A DNA stretch of 13,021 bases. Source: Candidatus Atribacter fermentans (GTDB lineage Bacteria > Atribacterota > Atribacteria > Atribacterales > Atribacteraceae). This document shows, one piece after another, positions 12,056 to 13,021 of this stretch; positions within the stretch are counted from its first letter, which is position 1; the number at the start of each line of letters is the position of its first letter. Location: positions 1-13,021 of the forward strand of contig JAAYUT010000061.1 in the NCBI GenBank assembly GCA_012517485.1, given 5' to 3'. The notes beneath the pieces are model-generated. The model saw nothing but the letters and a program-made list of their open reading frames with translations, had not been told where the DNA came from and searched no databases. The position numbers and the translations under genes are program-made.

Positions 12056-12802
12056 TCAAGAAGATGATGGTTTAATTTCAAATTCAAAACTCACTTCTTT
12101 GATTTCTTCAAGAATTCTGGTTTGATTCTCAACTCGACTCTTTTTACCCTTAATTTTTTCCCCGCCTTTTCCAACTAAATTTTGAATGGCCGGTATTTGA
12201 TTTTCTGGGGAAAAGAAAACTCGGATCTGAAAAGGACCTTGAGAGAATTGCAAATTCTCTGGAGCACGCAAGGTTACCTGATACTCCTTATTTCGGACGA
12301 GGGTATAGGTTTGTAAATCAAATTGGTTAGGATTCTTTGGTGTACTGAGCTGACGAAATAGAATTTCTAAAATTGAACCATTTGGTAGATCAGTTTCTCC
12401 AATGATTTCAATAACTTGGTCAAAACGTGTGACTAAAGAAATTGAGAGTGATACATATTGCTGAGGCTCAGTTTCCTGAATGGAGAAATATTTTTCCGAT
12501 TCCTTTAACCAGTCAATAGTTGAAGATTGATTGGGTTTTTGTTCAATAAGATCTTCAGCTATATTTTGATCAGATAGCTCATTTGCAACGGAAGAAAATT
12601 CTTTATTAGAAGATAAAGTTGGTGATGGGGGAGGAGAGGTGATAATTAATACAATGAACGATACCAGAGCTAGGGTTCCATAAATCAATATAACTAAGAA
12701 TCTTCTTTTCTTGAAATGAAAAATAACCAAAGATGGGTTGATTAACCCTATGATAAAAAGGATTAAAAAAATCATTGTCAGAATCAAGAAGAAATAAACC
12801 AT
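12056..12802 (-). CDS. Membrane-anchored protein of unknown function
   Basis: I do not recognise the family with certainty. The 248-residue protein has two hydrophobic helices at its N-terminus, about residues 2-28 and 35-55, separated by the basic turn KKRR (31-34). A proline-rich joint (PPPSP, 57-61) and an acidic, polar linker to about 115 follow. The remaining half is a beta-rich domain with VIEIIGETDLPNGSILEI (130-147), reminiscent of secreted or anchored proteins with a GxTNLPdGt-type motif. The tail is rich in lysine and glutamate (about 212-243). Two helices with a short turn would put the C-terminal domain on the same side as the N-terminus; if the first helix is a cleaved signal this reverses. 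GAGGAG (12815-12820 on the minus strand) is 12 bases from the ATG. It converges on glpP with 64 bases between. Confidence 0.75.
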   Translation of the reverse strand: MVYFFLILTMIFLILFIIGLINPSLVIFHFKKRRFLVILIYGTLALVSFIVLIITSPPPSPTLSSNKEFSSVANELSDQNIAEDLIEQKPNQSSTIDWLKESEKYFSIQETEPQQYVSLSISLVTRFDQVIEIIGETDLPNGSILEILFRQLSTPKNPNQFDLQTYTLVRNKEYQVTLRAPENLQFSQGPFQIRVFFSPENQIPAIQNLVGKGGEKIKGKKSRVENQTRILEEIKEVSFEFEIKPSSS

Positions 12803-12883
12803 AAAATTCTCAAACTCCTCATGAGGTATTGACTTTATCTTGCAAAATGCGAAATATTTACACTATGTTTTTGAAATCGGAAT

Positions 12884-12912
12884 ATTATATCATTTTCCTA
12901 TATAAACATTAA
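12884..12912 (-). promoter_or_regulatory. Extended -10 promoter of the minus-strand gene
   Basis: On the minus strand TGATATAAT (12892-12884) is a perfect extended -10 box. A weak -35, TTAATG (12912-12907), lies 17 bases upstream; a weak -35 is common when the extended element is present. The transcript would start near 12877 and have a leader of about 75 bases. Confidence 0.7.
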
Positions 12913-13021
12913 GAAAAATATTTCCATTTTATGGAAGACTCATTGGAAGCCTTAATTGGAGCATGGCGATTTTCATTTTAGTGACTGGAATCATGGTGAT
13001 TTGATTTTGGTTTTCAGCTAA
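12913..13021. other. Right-edge stretch with no visible gene
   Basis: No supported gene, RNA or hairpin was seen in these last bases. Small open frames exist but lack ribosome sites. Confidence 0.5.

Noticed and set aside
835..12802. A novel defence or mobile system
   Set aside because: I looked for nucleases, helicases, toxin-antitoxin pairs, reverse transcriptases, integrases and transposases; none is visible, and the genes are recognisable housekeeping families.
12931..12981. Short ORF MEDSLEALIGAWRFSF resembling the RNase III signature
   Set aside because: Only 16 codons, no ribosome site and no other RNase III segment nearby; chance resemblance.

Overview
The window looks like chromosomal housekeeping DNA from a low-GC bacterium. 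The order elongator tRNA-Met, tilS, hpt, ftsH matches the block known from Bacillus and other Firmicutes. SpoVS, a KtrA-like potassium regulator, a GlpP antiterminator and strong AAGGAGG ribosome sites fit the same broad group. No spore-specific gene other than spoVS is present. Long non-coding stretches filled with short palindromic repeats would also suit an uncultured deep-branching lineage such as Atribacterota; that is a guess from gene content, not a placement.

Layout. Bases 1-718 hold no gene, only dispersed repeats: a compound palindrome, a 46-bp tandem repeat and a hairpin. A near-consensus promoter follows (680-708). Then come tRNA-Met(CAT) (719-795), tilS (835-2214) and hpt (2219-2764). 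After a 325-bp gap with another palindromic element come ftsH (3090-5012) and an FlK-like hotdog thioesterase overlapping it by 4 bp. A KtrA/TrkA-type RCK protein and a DUF89 metal-dependent phosphatase overlap by 1 bp (5476-7007). A second gene-poor stretch (7008-7513) carries a promoter and a hairpin leading into a NUDIX hydrolase. SpoVS and HU follow, ending in a perfect 26-bp terminator-like stem. Then come a PHP-family histidinol-phosphatase-like gene, a small two-helix membrane protein whose end overlaps pyruvate kinase, and glpP. A convergent minus-strand gene for an unknown membrane-anchored protein, with its own promoter, closes the window.

How the genes relate. They are mostly independent household functions: tRNA decoding (tRNA, TilS), purine salvage (Hpt), membrane proteolysis (FtsH), potassium gating (KtrA-like), metabolite clean-up (DUF89, NUDIX, thioesterase), nucleoid or regulatory proteins (SpoVS, HU) and lower glycolysis/glycerol control (Pyk, GlpP). 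I see no clear novel multi-gene system. The most interesting signals are regulatory: two short leader ORFs with their own ribosome sites that end right at the starts of ftsH and spoVS, a fold that could link tRNA 3' processing to tilS translation, a hairpin before the NUDIX start, and a pyruvate kinase carrying potassium-independence residues.
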